This document shows positions 60,834-64,000 of a stretch of DNA of 64,000 bases, one piece after another. Made by a program: the position numbers and the translations under genes. The notes under the pieces were generated by a model, which was not told the DNA's origin, made no database searches, and saw only the letters and a list, made by a program, of their open reading frames with translations. This stretch comes from Pseudomonas sp. 6D_7.1_Bac1 (GTDB taxonomy: Bacteria; Pseudomonadota; Gammaproteobacteria; Pseudomonadales; Pseudomonadaceae). Every line of letters starts with the position of its first letter. Position 1 is the first letter of the stretch. The stretch covers positions 43,226-107,225 of the forward strand of contig NZ_JANLNW010000016.1 in the NCBI RefSeq assembly GCF_025465945.1. The letters are read 5' to 3'.

Positions 60834-61409
60834 TCAGCCCAACAACTCACTCATGGCTATGATCTGCTCGGCCACCTGGATCAGCTTCTGTTGGCGGCTC
60901 ATGGCCTGGCGGCGCATCAGGGTGTAGGCCTGCTCTTCATTGCAATCCTTCATTTTCATCAGCAACCCTTTGGCCAGCTCGATGCGCTTGCGCTCGGCCA
61001 GTTGCTGGTCGCGGGCCTGGAGCTGGGCGCGCAGGGCCTGATCGCTTTCAAAACGCGCCATGGCCACGTCGAGGATCGGTTGCAGGCGCGCAGCATGAAT
61101 GCCTTCGACGATATAGGCGCTGACGCCGGACTTGATCGCCTGACGCATCACCTGCGGGTCGTGCTCGTCGGTGAACATCACAATCGGTCGTGGCTGGTCA
61201 CGGCTGACCAGTACCACTTGTTCCAGCACATCGCGGCTCGGTGACTCGGTATCGATCAGGATCACGTCCGGACGCACCGTTTCGACGCGTGCGGGCAGGT
61301 CGATAGTCAGGCCGGACTCATCAATCACCTCAAAGCCGGCCTCGCTCAGTGCCGCCTTGAGCCGTCCGACCTTTTTCGCGGTGTCGTTGATCAGCAGGAT
61401 ACGCAGCAT
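60834..61409 (-). CDS. nasT: ANTAR-domain antitermination regulator NasT
   Basis: A 191-residue response-regulator-like protein. Residues 1-120 form a receiver-type domain (LLINDTAKKVGRL, ILIDTES, VMFTDEHDP); the ANTAR RNA-binding domain covers about 128-188 (AERKRIELAKGLLMKMKDCN, YTLMRRQAMSRQQKL). NasT binds paired hexaloop hairpins in leader RNAs and stops early termination; NasS holds it inactive when nitrate is absent. It follows nasS by 15 bases. Confidence 0.95.
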   Translation of the reverse strand: MLRILLINDTAKKVGRLKAALSEAGFEVIDESGLTIDLPARVETVRPDVILIDTESPSRDVLEQVVLVSRDQPRPIVMFTDEHDPQVMRQAIKSGVSAYIVEGIHAARLQPILDVAMARFESDQALRAQLQARDQQLAERKRIELAKGLLMKMKDCNEEQAYTLMRRQAMSRQQKLIQVAEQIIAMSELLG

Positions 61410-61424
61410 GTTTGCAGGCTCCTG

Positions 61425-62636
61425 TCAGCGGCGGGCGAGAAGGGCTGGGGTGTCGGCCATGGCGTGCAGTTTGAAACTGCGGGCATACGCTGCCGGTTCC
61501 GAACCGTCCCAAATTTTACCGTCGATCAACTGGCTGCTGCGCATGTCCTGACCTCGGTCCGCGACACCCAGCGCCATGGCTGCGTCGCGATAGACACCGA
61601 GTTGCTGGACCTGGCGTGCCACTGCCAGATAGTCCGGGTCTTCGCGCAGCAAGCCCCAGCGACGGAACTGGGTCATGAACCACATGCCGTCGGACAGGTA
61701 TGGCAGGTTCACGTCGCCGTCACCATGAAAGCGCAGTGCGTGAGGGTCCTGCCAGCGATTGCCGAGGCCATCGGCATAGTCGCCCAGCAAGCGCGGTTCG
61801 ATGCAGTCCAGTGGCGCGTCGAGGTATTCGGCAGCGCTCAACAGTTGCGCGGTGCTGCGGCAATTTTCCGTGCTTTGTTCGATGAAGCGGCTGGCCTCGA
61901 GGATCGCCATGACCAGCGCCCGAGCGGTGTTCGGGTACTGCTCGACGAAGGCGCGGGTGCAGCCGAGGACTTTTTCCGGGTGGTCGGGCCAGATGCTCTG
62001 AGTCGTCGCCATCGTGAAGCCGAGGTTCTGCTTCACCGCGCTGGCGCTCCACGGTTCGCCAACGCAGAAACCGTCGATACGCCCGGCCTGCAAGTGCGCG
62101 ACCATTTGTGGCGGTGGTACCACGACGCTGTCGACATCCTGCAACGGATGGATGCCCTGGCTCGCCAGCCAGTAATACAACCACATGGCGTGGGTGCCGG
62201 TGGGGAAGGTCTGGGCGAAGGTGAGTTTTGGGCGACTTTGGTGCACGTGACGGTCCAGCGCTTCAGGGCTGGTCACGCCCAGCCCTTGCAGGCCGTGAGA
62301 GAGGTTGATGCTCTGGCCGTTCCGGTTCAGGCCCATGAGCACCGCCATGTCGGTTGCCGCGACGCCGCCGATGCCCAGATGCACTGCATAGATCAAACCG
62401 TAGAGGCTGTGGGCGGCATCCAGTTCGCCGCTGACCAGTTTGTCCCGCAGGTTAGCCCACGACGATTGGCGCTTGAGGTTCAGGGTCAGCCCGTAGGGTT
62501 GAGCGAAGCCCTGAGTCGCGGCAACCACCACTGACGCGCAGTCGCTCAGGGCCATGAAGCCAAGGTTGATCGTGGTTTTTTCCGGGGCATCGCTGCCGTT
62601 GACCCAGGCCAGCGGACCTGCTTCGGGTTCAGTCAT
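61425..62636 (-). CDS. nasS: Nitrate sensor NasS
   Basis: The ATG at 62636 gives 403 residues; an ATG 18 bases upstream (62654) is an alternative. The protein belongs to the NrtA/CmpA/NasS group of nitrate-binding proteins (INLGFMALSDCASVVVAA near the start). It lacks a signal peptide, which fits a cytoplasmic sensor rather than a transporter subunit. Without nitrate it binds NasT; with nitrate or nitrite it lets NasT go. It heads the nasST operon behind a sigma-54 site and a leader terminator. Confidence 0.93.
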   Translation of the reverse strand: MTEPEAGPLAWVNGSDAPEKTTINLGFMALSDCASVVVAATQGFAQPYGLTLNLKRQSSWANLRDKLVSGELDAAHSLYGLIYAVHLGIGGVAATDMAVLMGLNRNGQSINLSHGLQGLGVTSPEALDRHVHQSRPKLTFAQTFPTGTHAMWLYYWLASQGIHPLQDVDSVVVPPPQMVAHLQAGRIDGFCVGEPWSASAVKQNLGFTMATTQSIWPDHPEKVLGCTRAFVEQYPNTARALVMAILEASRFIEQSTENCRSTAQLLSAAEYLDAPLDCIEPRLLGDYADGLGNRWQDPHALRFHGDGDVNLPYLSDGMWFMTQFRRWGLLREDPDYLAVARQVQQLGVYRDAAMALGVADRGQDMRSSQLIDGKIWDGSEPAAYARSFKLHAMADTPALLARR

Positions 62637-62655
62637 CAAATAAGCACCTTGCATT

Positions 62656-62714
62656 AAAAAAGCGCCGTACCCATGGCCCGTGTGCAAACCAGGCCAGGTG
62701 ACGACGCCGTTGTC
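62656..62714 (-). promoter_or_regulatory. Terminator-containing leader of nasST, possible NasT target
   Basis: On the minus strand GCGTCGT and ACGGCGC form the base of a long hairpin (with one G-U), TGGCCTG/CGGGCCA its upper part, and T6 follows at once (62661-62656). The stem's 5' arm overlaps GAC-AACGGC-GTC (62714-62703), whose hexaloop has A1 and G4 and equals the loop of the transporter leader. The two folds exclude each other, so NasT could antiterminate its own operon. The small hairpin has only three pairs and I found no clear second one. Confidence 0.5.
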
Positions 62715-62775
62715 CTTTCGATTCGCAACCAGGCACTCATCCCGCCATTGGCATGGGTGCAGATGAGTGTGTTAG

Positions 62776-62791
62776 TGCAAGGCATATGCCA
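62776..62791 (-). promoter_or_regulatory. Sigma-54 promoter of nasST
   Basis: TGGCATATGCCTTGCA on the minus strand agrees with the sigma-54 consensus at nearly every fixed position, including TTGCA. The start would be near 62766, giving a leader of about 130 bases before nasS. Confidence 0.8.
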
Positions 62792-62840
62792 CTGATGGCT
62801 GATTTCGTCGTGCGCCTCGCTTGCGACCCCGATGCCCGGC

Positions 62841-62846
62841 TATAAT
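62841..62846 (+). promoter_or_regulatory. -10 element of pyrD
   Basis: A perfect TATAAT lies 40 bases before the pyrD start codon. No good -35 is seen at 16-18 bases; TTGCGA at 62821 is only 14 bases away. Confidence 0.5.
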
Positions 62847-62885
62847 CGCCGCCTTATTTCGCCGCCAACCGAGTCAAACCCGCCC

Positions 62886-63905
62886 ATGTATACCCTGGCC
62901 CGCCAACTGCTGTTCAAACTCTCCCCGGAAACCTCCCACGATCTGTCCCTGGACCTGATCGGCGCAGGTGGGCGTTTGGGGCTCAATGGTTTGCTGTGCA
63001 AGGCGCCAGCGCAGATGCCGGTGAATGTCATGGGCCTGGACTTCCCGAACCCGGTGGGTCTGGCAGCCGGTCTGGACAAGAACGGTGCGGCCATTGACGG
63101 GTTTGCCCAATTGGGTTTCGGCTTCGTCGAAATCGGCACCATTACCCCGCGCCCGCAGCCAGGTAATCCAAAACCACGGATTTTCCGTTTGCCGCAGGCT
63201 GAGGCGATCATCAACCGCATGGGGTTCAACAACCTCGGCGTCGATCATTTGCTGGCGCGTGTAGCGGCTGCCAAATACAAGGGCGTGCTGGGGATCAACA
63301 TCGGCAAGAACTTCGATACGCCGGTTGAACGTGCGGTCGACGACTACCTGATCTGCCTGGACAAGGTCTACGCCCACGCCAGTTACGTGACGGTCAACGT
63401 CAGCTCGCCGAACACCCCGGGTCTGCGCAGCCTGCAGTTTGGTGACTCGCTCAAGCAATTGCTCGAAGCCTTGCGTCAGCGCCAGGAAGACCTGGCTCAG
63501 CGCCACGGCAAGCGTGTACCGCTGGCGATCAAGATCGCCCCGGACATGACAGACGAAGAAACCGTTCAAGTGGCGCAATCGCTGATCGACACCGGGATGG
63601 ACGCGGTGATCGCGACCAACACCACCCTGAGCCGCGCAGGCGTCGAAGGCATGGAGCACGGTGACGAGGCCGGCGGTTTGTCCGGTGCCCCGGTGCGTGA
63701 CAAGAGCACTCACACCGTGAAGGTGCTGGCAGCCGAGCTGGCCGGGCGTTTGCCGATCATCGCGGTGGGCGGCATTACCGAAGGCAAGCACGCCGCTGAG
63801 AAAATCGCTGCGGGCGCCAGCCTGGTGCAGTTGTATTCGGGCTTCATCTACAAAGGCCCGGCGCTGATTCGCGAATCGGTGGATGCCATCGCCGCGCTGA
63901 GATAA
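62886..63905 (+). CDS. pyrD: Dihydroorotate dehydrogenase (quinone) PyrD
   Basis: The start at 62886 gives 339 residues. The class 2 hallmark is the N-terminal helical extension ([18 protein letters not shown]) that docks to the membrane and admits quinone. The catalytic base region [14 protein letters not shown] carries Ser rather than Cys, as class 2 enzymes do. FMN contacts lie in [13 protein letters not shown] and [16 protein letters not shown]. It oxidises dihydroorotate to orotate in pyrimidine synthesis. It is divergent from nasST. Confidence 0.97.
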   Translation: MYTLARQLLFKLSPETSHDLSLDLIGAGGRLGLNGLLCKAPAQMPVNVMGLDFPNPVGLAAGLDKNGAAIDGFAQLGFGFVEIGTITPRPQPGNPKPRIFRLPQAEAIINRMGFNNLGVDHLLARVAAAKYKGVLGINIGKNFDTPVERAVDDYLICLDKVYAHASYVTVNVSSPNTPGLRSLQFGDSLKQLLEALRQRQEDLAQRHGKRVPLAIKIAPDMTDEETVQVAQSLIDTGMDAVIATNTTLSRAGVEGMEHGDEAGGLSGAPVRDKSTHTVKVLAAELAGRLPIIAVGGITEGKHAAEKIAAGASLVQLYSGFIYKGPALIRESVDAIAALR

Positions 63906-63938
63906 CCCCAACTATGTGGTGAGGGGCTTTTGTGGGGA

Positions 63939-63970
63939 GGGGGGGGGGGCCCCCCCCCCCCCCCCCCCCC
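63939..63970. other. G11C21 homopolymer block near the window end
   Basis: Eleven G are followed directly by 21 C, then GGG. The flanks (TGTGGTGAGGGGC and GTAGGAGTCGC) look like REP-type repeat arms, so the block probably sits in a collapsed or misread REP element. See findings. Confidence 0.8.
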
Positions 63971-64000
63971 GGGCGTAGGAGTCGCAAAAGCACCGGCCGC

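Overview
The window is a stretch of a Pseudomonas chromosome, most likely from the P. fluorescens group. The evidence is the GC-rich coding sequence, the near-canonical OprF, SigX, CmpX and CrfX proteins, the complete methylcitrate cluster, and the many REP/REPIN palindromes with the core GGGAGCGAGC..GCTCGCG that are typical of that group. No insertion sequence, integrase, phage structural gene or CRISPR array is visible.

Layout. 1-9.3 kb is metabolic: a transglutaminase-like protein cut by the window edge, a periplasmic cytochrome c, a thiolase plus multifunctional beta-oxidation enzyme pair, a glutamine amidotransferase, CorA, a PlsC-type acyltransferase and a crotonase. At 9.6 kb lies tRNA-Ser(GGA). 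From there to about 23 kb the DNA looks accessory: small orphan proteins (DUF2442, DUF3077-like, coiled-coil/TM, lipoproteins), stress proteins (Hsp20, OsmE), two divergent LysR/target pairs, a HigBA-like toxin-antitoxin pair and a glycine-zipper protein.

From 23.4 kb the core chromosome resumes: cysH, thrH, pabB, then a three-gene operon encoding a retropepsin-like protease, a 7-TM inactive transglutaminase and an ATP-grasp ligase. The propionate (2-methylcitrate) cluster follows: GntR regulator, prpB, prpC, acnD, prpF, prpD, with two GTCGAC palindromes ahead of the regulator. Next come an EamA exporter/MocR regulator pair, divergent ppsR/ppsA, an esterase, a Rieske protein, rraA, cmaX, crfX, cmpX, sigX and oprF.

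50.9-62.6 kb is a complete assimilatory nitrate cluster on the minus strand: nasS-nasT, then nitrate transporter plus PP2C/kinase fusion, then nirB-nirD-nitrate reductase-cobA. It carries three sigma-54 promoter matches. Two leaders have paired ANTAR-type hexaloop hairpins followed by intrinsic terminators, and a third terminator lies in the nasS leader. NasT should antiterminate at least the first two, and may act on its own operon through the third. The gene order from ppsR to nasS matches what I recall of P. aeruginosa PA1769-PA1786. pyrD closes the window, followed by a suspicious G11C21 run.

No unambiguous new defence or mobile system is visible. The best leads are the nasST leader, the structured RNA-like region near 10.8-11.0 kb, the protease/7-TM/ligase operon, and several short genes with strong ribosome binding sites.
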